This document shows positions 22,160-33,944 of a stretch of 64,000 nucleotides of DNA, one piece after another. A program made the position numbers and the translations under genes. This DNA comes from Steinernema hermaphroditum (lineage: Eukaryota; Nematoda; Chromadorea; Rhabditida; Steinernematidae): the NCBI GenBank assembly GCA_030435675.1, contig CM059622.1:11718001-11782000 (forward strand), read 5' to 3'. The notes below the pieces were generated by a model that did not search any database, was not told where the DNA came from, and saw only the letters and a program-made list of their open reading frames with translations. Each line of letters begins with the position of its first letter. Within the stretch, counting starts at the first letter, position 1.

Positions 22160-23115
22160 ATGGAAGAGGGTTACAGCAGTGTTAACAACAAGCACACGAA
22201 CGAGCTTTTCGCTCACCTGCTTGGCTTAATTCCTGGCAACTCGAAGATTCACGTACGCAGTTATGGTGGAAAATGAAATGAATGTTCGATATATTTCAGG
22301 ATCCTCACGCTGAGGAGAAGCTTAGGTGCCCCAGATGTGCTAATCGACTGGAGGCGATGTGTCTTACCGACTTCGTGGACACCGATGGTGTCACTTATCA
22401 GCACATATGGTGGACGTGTCGTGGACTGAGAGATGACGTAAGTGCTTTGATTGGGTTAGCGCTTGGTAATGGTTCCGTTATTTAGAGCTGTGACTATCCT
22501 CTCGATATGCCATCGAACGTCTTCTGGGTCAAGCGCACGATGCAACAGCGCCTCGTTGGGTTCACTCCACTTCCAAATATTGAGTTGCTGCCAAAGAAGC
22601 ACAGAAGCCTTTATCCCACTCTCTTTCCTAGAGAGGGTCGTCATTGCCGCGATAAGGACAGAGCCAGAAAACGTCGTTATAAGGACATTAAGTCGGAAAT
22701 TACGGATGCACTTTCGTCTCCACGTTCGACTTCAGGAGTGAGCGGCATTCTTTCTGGCTCACCAAACGCTGCGGGGCACAAGAACGCTGAACAAAATGTT
22801 GGTATCATTCATCACCACTATTCTAGATGAATATTTCAGCTTCCACCTGTGGATTTCGAAACATTCAAAAAACTGTGCAGAGCAGCTGTTCCTCCGTCCC
22901 TTCGCAGTATGTCAGGTCTGAAAGCGGCTGCGGCTTCACCTACAACCAGTTCGGTGAAGAGCGGCCTCGAAGCGGCCACCGTTCTCGAAGACCTGGTTGA
23001 CCTTCGTTCGCCTCCATCAACATCTTCCCCGTGCTCGGAAGCCGTTCACCAGTTCCCAGCTCTTCCCATCAAAACAGCCGTACTTCGTGAAAACAACTGG
23101 ATCAATACGACGTGA
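22160..23115 (+). CDS. CPRC-module protein B, function unknown
   Basis: Unrecognised protein of 272 residues with clean splice junctions: exons 22160-22252, 22300-22437, 22486-22797, 22840-23115. Exon 2 is the same module as in the upstream gene: CPRC, MCLTDFVDTDG, HIWWTC, LRDD, here followed by SCDYPL, so four cysteines are available for one zinc-ribbon-like site (C-x2-C ... C-x7-C, inference). Residues from about 115 to 150 form a basic stretch (RHCRDKDRARKRRYKD) that could bind nucleic acid or act as a nuclear signal. The C-terminal third is Ser/Pro/Ala-rich. Together these suggest a nuclear protein, but nothing identifies its role. The first exon does not resemble that of the paralogue. 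Confidence 0.72.
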
Positions 23116-23314
23116 AGAATTTGAGACTTTTTTATGATTGTTTATCCTCCTTGTTGCTCATGTCTTGTCTTGTACATAGTGGAAAAAGTTCTCCATGTTT
23201 TAGTGCCTAGTCCATTGATTCACGGTGAGACGATTCACAGGGGGTGAGACGCACCAACAGGATTGATTGCAATGCATTTTATTAAAAGCCAACAACATGC
23301 TGAACAGAAACAAA

Positions 23315-25064
23315 TCATTTGTCTTCGGAACGCACAGTGTCGGATGACGAATCTTCTGAGCCTTGCTTTTCAGGTGTGGGAATCCGCAGTTCGACCATCC
23401 TCTTATAACAAACAATCCAGGCGCCGACGGTAATGATCATAATGATAGATTCCAGAATCCAAATGACGCGCGGCCCGTAGGATACGTAGAGGAGACTGAT
23501 AGAGACGGGGCCGAGGATTCGAGCCATCCCCGACGATAACTGGAGAAGCCCTTGCATGGTTCCCTGTCGTCGAGGGCCAAGGATCCTTCCGTAGAGCGTG
23601 TTGAGGCTGATGTCGGTCATCGGGTAGGAGATGCCGATGCACAGGATGAAAGCGGTGTAGTAGAGCCAGGGGTTGACGCGTGGAGTCGAGACGCACCAAT
23701 CGAGTTTATCCACATTGCAGCCGACCACTTCTTCAGTCATGTTGACGACGTCTGAAACGATGTCGATAAGTGATGGATACGGTGGGTGTTTACCGCTACT
23801 GGAGTAAGTTGTGATTTGATCGGAAGGGAATGGCCATGGGAAGGTGAGGAGGAGGAAAACGAGAAGAAGGGAGAGGGCGGCCAACATCAGAGGGCGATAT
23901 TTGACACTGAAAGGCGAATACAGTACTCCTTCCGCGGTAAAACAACTCACTATTTGTTGAGTTTGAAGGTGATGAAGGCGACGAAAATGATTAGGGCGCA
24001 AACTCCCACTCCACTTTGGGCGATGGAACCGATCTGGATGGTCTGTTGATTGGTGAAGGCGAATACGGTCATGGCATAGGGCGAGCCGATACTGTAATCA
24101 GTCTCCGGTAAGTGAAACAACCCTTAAGCCTCACATTTCAATATTCGTGAAGATGAACTGTTGAGAGAATTTTGTGAAATTGCAGAGAAAGGCGGCGAGA
24201 CGGTCGAACTGGGGCAGCTTCACCTTCTGTGGTGCTTCGTTGGCCTAGAATCGCTCTGAGTCTTGCCACAAGAAGAAGCCACCTACATCTTCGCTTTTCT
24301 TCACGGCAGCTTCGTGAAGACCAGCGTACTTCTCGACGAACACGTAGTGCACGCATATCAAGCTGACCACGTTCATGACGCAGGCGCTGTAGGCGCACGC
24401 GGTGTACATGCTGATGCTGAAGTTGGGGAAGAGCACCAGTCCGGGATAGGAGATAGGCGTGAAGAAGAGCTGGAGGGCAGGGCCGATCATCGTTCCCGTG
24501 GCAATTCCGCCGGTGACAAAGGACATGGCCCTGGGACGGTCCTTAGGGTTGCATGCGGTGGAGGTGTACGCTCTGAGAAGGGAGACGTTGGCTAAAGGCA
24601 CTCATCGAAAAGTCCTTTTTGCCCAGCCACCCTACCGGCCCCGATTCCCGTCAGGAATCGACCAACGAGGAGCGCGTAACGCCGATGCGTTGGAAGGAGC
24701 TCGCAGCTGAGATAGATGAGGTTCCCAAAGAACATGGCCACGATGCCGATGACCATGGGAAGCCGGACTTGTTTGATCCTGTTGCTCCAGTAGCCGAATA
24801 GCGGAGAAGAGATACTTTGCGCCACACTGAACGTCGCCACAATGTAGCCGAAGAACTCTTCTGTCGCGTCTTGATCGATCTAGAAGGGATATAATACGGT
24901 GAAGCGCCTCAGGATGCAATACATACGGTCTCGAGATAGGGCCACATACTAGTGAAGAATATGCTGAATTGAACGGCAGCACAGAAGGACAAGAAGGAGG
25001 CTGTGTAAATGGATCTCCACTCAGTTTTTGGACCCTTTTCTGGTGCACCCTTTTCCGAGGACAT
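23315..25064 (-). CDS. MFSD8/CLN7-like MFS transporter, array member 1
   Basis: Major facilitator superfamily membrane transporter, most like MFSD8/CLN7, a lysosomal protein in vertebrates. Exons on the minus strand: 25064-24927, 24879-24636, 24591-24287, 24244-24135, 24091-23951, 23906-23794, 23751-23315, giving 495 residues. Landmarks in order: EWRSIYTASF then TSMWPYLE (TM1), FGYWSNRIKQ (the TM2-3 loop A-motif), LLPTHRRYALLVGRFLTG, NPKDRPRAMSFVTGG, GPALQLFFTPISYPG, EEVVGCNVDKLDWC in a lumenal loop, and GRILGPRRQGTMQG (the TM8-9 signature, as GPKPQG in MFSD8), ending KRMVELRIP. This is the most downstream gene of six same-strand paralogues. The GC-rich third-position bias differs slightly from members 2 and 6. 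Substrate unknown. Confidence 0.9.
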
Positions 25065-25687
25065 GGCTGGAACGGAACTTCTCTGAAAATGACAATTTCG
25101 TTAAGTAACTTTACACAAAAGATCGCATAAAAATGACACCAGACCGATTCAGCGTAGTTCGATCAAAATGGGGTGGCACTACATGGAATTGATTTTTGGA
25201 TTTTAAAATGATCAGTCAGGAAGCGACGTTCAATGTAAACAGCAGATTACAGATTACCATACTGGGACAGCCCCAGTTGAGACTACCTGAATCTTCACTG
25301 ACAAGGCTCCGACATGCCCGACTGTTTTATAGAAAGCGCAAGTTTCTCATCCATAATGTGTGGTGGCGCGGGCGGCCCGACAGGCTTAGAACGTTTTTCG
25401 CGCATTATTCGCCATATGCAAATGAGCTGCACTCATCTGTGAGTCGCCGGGTGCGAAAAACCTGTTGCTTCCATGTATTTTATGACGGAAGGCCGAAAGA
25501 TGGCCGACTTTTTACGAGAGAACACGCTCAGCTGTCAGTCTTTCGTGCTGCTGATGTCATGTGAATGCCGATGCCGCGTGGCATATTTCAATACGGTGAT
25601 AATTTCAAAACGATTTGTGACATTTTTGTGACTGGAACAGTGACAACTGTAGCGAGGGTGTGATGTTTATGAATGCGAGTTATTTAA
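25065..25687. other. spacer between array members 1 and 2
   Basis: Presumed promoter of member 1 and 3' flank of member 2. No gene seen. A plus-strand frame at 25196-25564 has no recognisable content. Confidence 0.5.
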
Positions 25688-27442
25688 TTAGGGTTTAGGT
25701 ACATCTGGAAAGACGGTATCGGCTCTGGTCAATGTGCTGGATAAAGCTGATATCTTCCTGTCGACGGCCACGATCTTGAGAGCAACCATTCTTCTGTAGA
25801 AGACGATCCACATCAGCATTACAACAGCAACAACAGCTAGCTGAGCAATCCAAACCACCGTGGGCCCATAAGACGCAAAGAGGACGCTCACAACCAGCGG
25901 TCCAACCATACGGGCGATGCTGCCGGACACTCTCAGCAGTCCTTGCATGGTTCCTTGTCTTCTCGGCCCTAACACTCGGCCATACACCGTGTTCAAGCAG
26001 ATGTCCATGACCGGAAAGCCGAATCCCATTGTGATCGTGTAGCTTACGTAGTAAACCCATGGGTTTACAGCTTTCGTCTTTGCACACCACTTCAATGTGT
26101 CCGTATCGCAGCCCGTCATCTCTTTTGTGGAATTAACCGCATCTAAACTAGTGAATGGGACTTTGAAAAGACACAGCATCTTACCGCTCCCGCTGAACAT
26201 CACAATGCGTTCGGTAAGAAACGGCCATGGAAATGTGATAAGTAGAAAGGCGAGTATTACTATGAAGGTAATGATTGTGCCTATACGGTACTTCACGCTG
26301 TAAGGTCCTTTTATGATAGCTTGCAAAAAGGATGACTGACTGTTTGTCAAGCTTGAATCCGATGAAGACGGCAAAGACGATGAGAGCGATGATTCCAAAT
26401 ATACTCTGAGCAATTGAGTTCGTCTGCAGGGCTTTTTGTTTTGTATAGGCAAAGATGGTCATAGCATATGGAGCACCAATCCTAAATGCAGCCTTCTGTC
26501 ATACAAAGCGGATGACCATCATCACATTTCAGCATTTGTAAATATAAGTTGCTGGATGAACTTCGTGCAATTACATATAAATGCGGCAATAATGTCAAAT
26601 CTTGGCAGTTTGGCGGCTTCATCCTGAAACGCCTCCGTTCTTTGGTGATGTTTGGATAGTTTCTTCAGTCGACTTACAGTTCTTTGATATTCACTGTGGA
26701 TGCCTGCATACTTCTCAACGAACAGACACTTAAGACATGTGAAACTGATAATGTTCATGATACAGGAACCATATGCGGAAGCTGTGTACATGTTGATACT
26801 GAAGTGTCGAAAAATAACTAATCCAGGATATGAGAGTGGAGTGCAGAGGAGTTGAAACGCTGGACCGACGAGGATGCCAAAACAGATTCCGCCTGTAATG
26901 AGGGCCGTGGACCTAGGACGATCCTTTGGATTGCAGGCAGTTGAAGCGTAGGCTCGAAGGAGAGGCAGATTAGCTGAAAGCGGTGGGAGCTCTAGTATAC
27001 CTTCGTTAGATACCTGACCCAACACCAGTGATCAAACGTGCAGCAAATAAGACGTATCTCCTTTCTGAAGGCACAAGTTCGCTACTGAAGTAAATGATAT
27101 CGCCGACGGTCATGAAGGCGATGCCGACGTTGAGGGGCAGGCGGATCTGTTTGATGCGATTGCTCCAGTATCCGAAGATGGGAGATGCAATGCAAGATGA
27201 AAGGCTGTAGACGGCGACGACGAGACCGAAGAACTGTTCCGTAACATGCTCATCAATCTACAACATTGCTGTATTATTTGGCGATCAAGGAGAGGTGGAG
27301 TGCGACTCACGGTCTTCAGATATGGCCACATGCTGGTAAAGTACAAACTGTACTGAGCGGCAATGCAGAAGGCAACGAAAGAAGCAACATAGATGGATCT
27401 CCAGTCAGTTTCCGCATAATCTCCCTCGCTTTCGTCAGGCAT
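25688..27442 (-). CDS. MFSD8/CLN7-like MFS transporter, array member 2
   Basis: Exons 27442-27311, 27257-27014, 26973-26678, 26623-26526, 26481-26341, 26297-26185, 26142-25688, giving 492 residues. Exon 2 (244 nt), exon 5 (141 nt) and exon 6 (113 nt) have the same length as in all five paralogues, and every intron phase is the same. Differences worth noting: the fourth-exon region reads CNCTKFIQQ, the middle loop is longer and more basic (TVSRLKK lies at the exon 3 donor and is probably intronic), and the lumenal loop is KEMTGCDTDTLKWC instead of EEVVGC. The start could also be the in-frame ATG at 27469. The chosen ATG lies at the same distance from TDWRSIY as in relatives. Codon use is more AT-rich than in member 1. 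Intact. Confidence 0.88.
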
Positions 27443-28063
27443 GGTGAAGCACACCTTAACTGTAGCCATACATTAAATAGAGCGCAAGAAAGGTGGATAT
27501 CAACCTTGTAGCTCTGTAGCGGGACCACAGTTTTCTGGAGAGGGTGACAAAAACAAGGTGACCAATCAGCTCAATTTATCTCTCTAAGAGGGTTACCTCT
27601 AATCTGCATGAAGCACACGGGTAGACTCATGTATGTTTTCATTGGTACACAGTTTGTTGTTATTTCGATGTCTGAATTGGAGTTGCTCACTTTATCAATA
27701 AACATGTAGGAAAGGCTTAAACGACGACATATCGTATTTCATCGAAGAGCCAGAGAAGGAGAAGTTCTGACGCCGTTTCTGGAGTTCCGGCGGTTACCAG
27801 ATGCTCCATGAAGAGCGCCATCTACAACCGGTTCGATATCATGCTAGGGATGAAATCGGCTACAAGAGACATCCTCTGCTTTGTCTATTTTCGGTGTCAT
27901 GCAAGGCATAATGCCTTTGATTCATGCAATTAAATGGTTAATGTTATTTCATCACATTAAGCTTGTAATATATAGCGTTGCATACACTGTACGGTAAAGT
28001 AAGCACAATCTACTTATGGCATAATGACATGCATAATGGCCTTTGCTACGATAAACAAGGTTT
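27443..28063. other. spacer between array members 2 and 3
   Basis: No gene or repeat recognised. Expected to hold the promoter of member 2. Confidence 0.5.
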
Positions 28064-29790
28064 CTACACCTTAGTTGTAACTTCACTTTCCGATGGGTTC
28101 TTCTCCACTGCGACCACCTTGAGAGCTACCATTCGCTTGTAGAAAATAGCCCACAAAAAGAGCACGCTCGACATAAGGACGATTTGAAATATCCAAATTA
28201 ATTTGGGACCAAAAGAAGCGTAAAGTGCGCTGATGGTCAGAGGCCCAACCATACGTGCGGCTCCGTTTGAGACCTGCATGACACCCTGCATAGTGCCTTG
28301 TCGCCGAGGGCCAAGGATTCTGCCGTAGACAGTGTTCAGGCAAATGTCTGTCACGGGATAAGCAAGACCGACGAACACCATAAACGCGATGTAGAAGACC
28401 CAAGGACTGACTCGAGGAGTCGTGGCGCACCACAGAAGATGGTCGATGTTGCAGCCGACCACTTCTTCGGTGGCGTTTGAGAGATCTGAAGAGAAGTGGG
28501 GATCTACAGATCTACAAATTTCTCTATGTCTACCTATGTCGGTGTGTAGAGGAATTCGATCCGAGAGGAAGGGCCAGGGATAGGTGAGAAGCAGATAGGC
28601 GAGGTGGAAGCAAACGGCTACGATAACGCCAATGCGGTATTTAACACTGAAACACGAGGGCATCCTTCTTCACTGTTGTTACACTTACTGCTTATTGAGG
28701 TCAAAACCGATGAAGGCTACTAAGACAATGAGTCCTGCGACGCCAACACCGCTTTGGGCGATAGAGTTATATTGGATGGTCTGTTGTTTGGTAAAACCGA
28801 ACACGCTCATGGCGAGGGGACTTCCAATGCTAAACTAGGATTGTTAGAGATGGGGAGGCGTATAACTGCTCACATCTCAGCGTTGATGAACACAAGCTGC
28901 TGTGCAAATTTCGTATAGTTGCAAATTGCCGCGGCGGCGGGATCGAATTTGGGAATCTTTACAGGTTGCTCTTCCTGAAAGGTTCGATGTGATCATCGGA
29001 ATATGTGCAACATGTTTACGTTTTCAGTTGGTTCCTTTCTCTCGCTGTGAATGCCGGAATAGTTTTCCACAAACAGGAACCGCAGACAAAGGTAGCTGAC
29101 GATGTTCATAGTACACGCCCCGTAGGCGGATGCTGTGTACATATTGACACGGAAGTTGTGAAAAAGGACCAATCCAGGATACGAGAGCGGCGTGAAGAGG
29201 ATCTGAATGGCAGGGCCGACCAAAATGCCCAGAGAGATGCCGCCAGTGACAAAGGACATCGCTCGAGGACGATCTTTGGGATTGCAAGAAGTGGAGGCAT
29301 AGGCTCGCAGAAGAGGGATATTGGCTAAAGGTAAAAAAACTCATTTACCCCCATCGTCAAACGCGGCTTACCCGAACCAATACCAGTGAAGAATCGCGCA
29401 GCCAAAAAAGAATATCTTCTATGTGAAGGAAGAAGCTCTGCGCACAAGTAGATGACATTTCCCAAAACCATAGACGCGATTCCGGTGTACATAGGCACAC
29501 GAATCTGCTTGATTCGATTACTCCAGTATCCGAAAATCGGAGAGGCAACGCAAGTGGCCAAACTGTAGGCCGCGATGATGACCCCGAGGAACTGCTCCGT
29601 AGCTTCGTCGTCGATCTTGAATACACTGGCTCGACTCAATCACAAATGCACTTACGGTTTGAAGATAGGGCCAAATACTGGAGAAGTACAGTCCAAACTG
29701 CACTGCGGCACAAAAGGCTACAAAACTGGCGACGTAGATAGATCTCCAGTCGGTTTTCTCGAATTTCATTTGAGTGGTCGGAGATACCAT
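28064..29790 (-). CDS. MFSD8/CLN7-like MFS transporter, array member 3
   Basis: Exons 29790-29656, 29615-29372, 29324-29020, 28974-28874, 28829-28689, 28646-28534, 28485-28064, giving 486 residues. It carries the full set of array signatures: TDWRSIYVASF, IFGYWSNRIKQIRVP, LLPSHRRYSFLAARFFTG, NPKDRPRAMSFVTGG, EEVVGCNIDHLLWC and GRILGPRRQGTMQG. It is especially close to member 4 over exons 3-4 (SLGILVGPAIQ, LCLRFLFVE), suggesting these two are the most recent duplicates. The lumenal loop before EEVVGC contains SNAT, a potential N-glycosylation site, in the same place as NAT or NST in other members. Intact and probably functional. Confidence 0.9.
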
Positions 29791-30313
29791 CGTTCTATAA
29801 AGGAGGGACGTACAAAAGCGTTAACTCTGGAATCTAAAACACCAGCTCTCAAACGAATTCTGACTGAACTCAAGCTCTCCATCCAGGCTTCAAATACAGC
29901 TATTTATTTGAGTCTGTAAACGTCGACAATGTATGTAAAGTCGGTTACGAAAGCGCGCGGTAGTGCGCCATAGCTGGTGCTTGTGCTGATAAGTTGTGAA
30001 ATTCTTGATCGTGAATTCGATTTTCACGTGCGAAAAGCTGTGGCGAAATAGTACATACACTTAAGAGTTTCCGTGCCTCCGGATTATGAATGCGAAGAGA
30101 GTGAAGAATTTCGCAAACTTACTGTTGGAGATGGCTCCATGCACACACGGAGGTTTCATGGGCACTCGTTACCGGCGCGTACGACATATCCGGTCACCAT
30201 GTGGACCGTTTGTGATAAGAACACTTGCAATCTCACCTTTTTCCTATTTGTTGTTCTTACTTTACATTGGAATCTTTTGTGTTTTTTTTTTGTTTTTCGA
30301 AAGCGTTTCATTA
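29791..30313. other. upstream flank of array member 3
   Basis: No supported gene. Overlapping plus-strand frames from 30073 run into the hairpin element that follows and contain a hydrophobic run, but nothing recognisable. Confidence 0.4.
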
Positions 30314-30666
30314 GCAGAGTTGTCGGGTTGTCATCGGCATTTTTTGCAACACACGTCCAATTTGAAGTCCAATCGAGAAACTTTCAAGTGCGTTGGTTTC
30401 GCCCCAATGTCGCGGCCCAAAGAACGCGACCCAAAAAACCGAAAAGCAAAACAAGATTCAATTAGGGGTTGAACACGAAAAATCCGAACCCGAAAATCTG
30501 AACCCGAAAATTTTTGAATGGACTTTTTCGTTGTTTGGTCAGGATTTTGATTGTATTGGGCCGCGACGTTGGGGCCAGCGCACTTGCAAGTTTCTCGATC
30601 GGACTTCAAAATTGGTCCGTACTCCTAAAAATGCGGTTTTTCGGGTTCGACCCGATGACAACTCTG
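30314..30666. mobile_element. hairpin (foldback/MITE-like) element
   Basis: The sequence at about 30314-30420 is an imperfect reverse complement of 30556-30666. Left-arm words GCAGAGTTGTC and AATCGAGAAACTTTCAAGTGCG pair with GACAACTCTG and CGCACTTGCAAGTTTCTCGATC on the right. The loop of about 135 bp contains AACCCGAAAATnTGAACCCG-type repetition. No coding capacity is seen, so it looks like a small non-autonomous inverted-repeat element. It sits directly beside a SINE-like copy, and together they account for the enlarged gap between array members 3 and 4. Confidence 0.7.
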
Positions 30667-30678
30667 TTCATTACTATT

Positions 30679-31002
30679 GATCGGTCATCCATTCGCTCTG
30701 TCAAGAATAATTTGAGTGAGCGGTTGGTCCAGGCCGTCGCTGAGGGCGCAATGATCGCCCCAAGTCCTAGAAACTGCAACACCAGGGAGTCGTAGTTCCA
30801 TCGTCTTGCCAGGAAGCCGGTAGCACCTCGACTGGATTTAGCCCTTTTGCCGATTCGACACCGCTTTTTCTTTGTGTATCATGATCCGTGCCGAAGAAAG
30901 ATCCGACGACTATGTGCTGCACAATTTTGCCTTGTTTGTGCTTTATGAGACGCCTTGCATGGTTTAAGCCATTGATTTAAGATTATAAACTCGTAAAACT
31001 CG
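30679..31002 (+). repeat. SINE-like repeat, copy B (internally deleted)
   Basis: Matches copy A (4875-5455) at both ends but lacks most of the centre. Shared words are GATCGGTC, TTTGAGTGAGCGG, GGCGCAATGATCGCC, ACCAGGGAGTCGTAGTTCCA and CGTCTTGCCAGGAAGC, then directly GACGCCTTGCATGG and a TATAAACTCGTAAAACTCG tail. The tail repeat unit AAACTCG is the same as in copy A. Confidence 0.7.
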
Positions 31003-31191
31003 GAAATTCGGGTAAGCCGAAAACTGTATGAGTATCGTTCGTTGTTGTTCTGCATTCTGGGTGCTTGTTTTTTTAACGTTGCAAAACAGTAAAGCTTGTT
31101 TTGATAGTTTTTATTTCTTCTGGCATTCATAAACAAGACAGATCAGCATGCTAACAATTTGTACAAACAACACAATCGTAACAATAACCAA

Positions 31192-32965
31192 CTACAGCTT
31201 TGCTTCGGATGGTGCGACCTTGCTTCCCTTGAATTGTAAAACTGAATCGGACATTGATCTCTTCTGCAGCGGGACAACTTTCAGTGCAACCATCCGTTTG
31301 TAGAAGATAGCCCACATAAGTAACACAGTTCCCATCAAGGCCATCTGTAGAATCCAAATAACTTTGGGGCCATAGGAAGCGTAGAGTGCACTGATCGTCA
31401 GGGGTCCTACCATGCGCGCTGCGCCTGCAGATACCTGCATCACGCCTTGCATGGTTCCTTGCCGTCTGGGGCCGAGCACTCGGCCATATACTGTATTCAG
31501 GCAGATATCCGTAATGGGATAGGCGAGACCCACGAGGACTATGAATGACGAGTAGTAGACCCAGGGGTTCACCTGCGCTGTGGTGGGACACCACGGCAGT
31601 TTATCGACGTTACATCCAACTACTTCTTCGGTGGCGTTAATGACGTCTAGGATGGATGTTATACTTGAACAAATCGAGAAAAAACCCACCAAGTTCGCTG
31701 TGTATCAGAATCTCCCCGGAGAGGAAAGGCCATGGGAAGGTGAGGAAAAGGTAGGACAGAAGGAAGCACATCGCCGTTATGATTCCAATGCGGTATTTCA
31801 CACTAAAGACAATGGGATCGTCAACGGTCCCCTCTTATGTAACCTACTGTTTGTTCAGTTTACATCCAATGAAGGCAAGGAAGATTGCGAGCGCCACAAT
31901 GCCGAGACCGCTTTGGGCGATGGAGTTGACTTGGACCGTCCGTTGTTTGGTAAAGGCGAACACGGCCATAGCAAATGGACTGCCGATACTAAAAGGAAGA
32001 TGAGCTATTTAGAATGAAAGATTTCTCACATTTCGGAATTGGTGAAGACGAACTGTTGACAGAATTTTGTGTAATTACAAATAAACGCCGCCAAACGGTC
32101 AAATTTCGGCACCTTAACCTGTTGCCTTGGCCTTTGTTCCTCTTCCTGAAAAACCGAGGTGATCTCACAAGTACTTGTACGTGTACTCACATCGTCACTT
32201 ATCTCCTTAGTCACATTGTTATGAAGTCCGGCATACTTCTCTACAAACAGGAACCGCAGACAAAGATAGCTGATGATGTTCATAGTGCATGCCCCGTAGG
32301 CAGAGGCTGTATACATGCTGATGCTGAAGTTGGGAAAGAGCACCAGTCCAGGATACGAGAGCGGAGTGAAGAGGAGCTGAATGGCAGGGCCGACCAAAAT
32401 GCCCAGCGAGATGCCGCCGGTGACAAAGGACATCGCTCTAGGACGATCTTTGGGATTGCAAGAAGTTGAGGCATAGGCTCGCAGAAGGGGGATATTGGCT
32501 AAAGACTCAAATTGTTCACGCTGCTATTTGCATCGTCGTACCTGAGCCAATACCAGTGAGGAATCGTGCCAAAAATAAGGCGTATCTTCTATGAGATGGT
32601 AGAAGTTCACAACTCAGATAAATAAGATTTCCGATGACCATACACGCGATTCCAACATTCATAGGTACGCGAATCTGCTTGACCCTATTGCTCCAATATC
32701 CAAAGAGAGGCGATGCTATGCATGTTGATACACTGTAGATTGCAATGATGAAGCCAAAGAACTGTTCAGTTGCTTCTTCGTCAATCTAAAGGCTCAGTGA
32801 ATGCGTGATCTCGGCTCGTAATCATCAGACCGTCTGAAGGTATGGCCACATACTAGAAAAGTACAGCCCAAACTGGACAGCGGAGCAAAAAGCAATAAAG
32901 GCGCCTACGTAGATTGACTTCCAGTCCGTTCTGTCATAGGTCATTTCGCTGTTTTCAGGTGACAT
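31192..32965 (-). CDS. MFSD8/CLN7-like MFS transporter, array member 4
   Basis: Exons 32965-32831, 32785-32542, 32498-32191, 32145-32030, 31988-31848, 31802-31690, 31646-31192, giving 503 residues, the longest of the six because exons 3 and 4 add residues to the central cytoplasmic loop (NNVTKEISDD and EEEQRPRQQVKVP). The first intron uses a GTCTGA donor, a departure from the GTAAGT-like consensus seen in its relatives. Lumenal loop EEVVGCNVDKLPWC and GRVLGPRRQGTMQG are conserved. The start follows an ATTCTAG acceptor by about ten bases, which fits trans-splicing. Very similar to member 3 in exons 3 and 7. Confidence 0.9.
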
Positions 32966-33944
32966 GGTACAAAATCTAGAATGCATATCTGTGGTAGATG
33001 ACTGAGGAAGGTTCATAAATAGGAAGGAACGAAGGAAACAAAGCGATGACAGGTTCTTGAACACGATCATCAAACGAAAAATCATAGGAAAACACTCATG
33101 GAAAACAGAAGTCCACAAGCAGTGAGGAGCGTGCACAGAAGCAACGTATATACTTGACAAAACTACATGGCAATGAAAACGCCTCCCATGATGAGTGCCT
33201 GTGTTGCGTTAGAATTTATGCAAATTCGATGACGAAAGGGGCGACGGTGTGTGGTGCCGTCGGATGTCAAAGCGGGGGCCGTAGTTTGTATGATGTAGTA
33301 GTTTTTCGAAAGAAGAAAGAGGTGCTAAATGATAGTTCACTGTTCACATACAGAATGCGATCCGGAAACGCGACAGTTCGAAAGTGCGCTTTGATTTTTT
33401 CGCCGACCATTTGCTTTGGTGAATTTGATTATGAGTGCATTGTGTCAAAACCGTCTATACAGCGCTATCATGATTGACATTTTTATAGAGCATGATTCAC
33501 GAAGTGATCGCGAGTACCCACTAACTATGCCTATTTAATTGCGATAGCAATAGCGGCCCTTACGCACCTAACGGCAGTTCGCTTAGTGTATAGTGGCATT
33601 TGAATAACCGCCTGGGAACCTAAACTGCTTTTATCGAAGCAGCCACTCACAGACAGGCACGCGCCCAACAAATCGAAATAACTGTTATCAACGAATTCGT
33701 TGTCAAAACGAATGCTGTTTTGAATGAATTGAATGAACGGTATCCGTAAATCGCATTTGACACGAGGCTCCTGTCACGTACCATCGATAACACATAATCC
33801 AACTATTTGTTTCCAAGCAGGAAGTGGACAACCCCATTTCGCTCAGAATTTTCTAACTGTGAATCAGTGAGTGTTCCGTTTCTACAGTAATGTGTGCCAG
33901 TTATTTATTTCGAGTCAGGTATATTAATCGACTTTAATATACAT
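32966..33944. other. spacer between array members 4 and 5
   Basis: About 1 kb without a supported gene. Plus-strand frame 33154-33477 has no recognisable content. Likely promoter of member 4. Confidence 0.45.

Noticed and set aside
30086..30472. Plus-strand frame with a hydrophobic run near the hairpin element
   Set aside because: It runs into an inverted repeat, overlaps other frames of similar length and matches no protein family.
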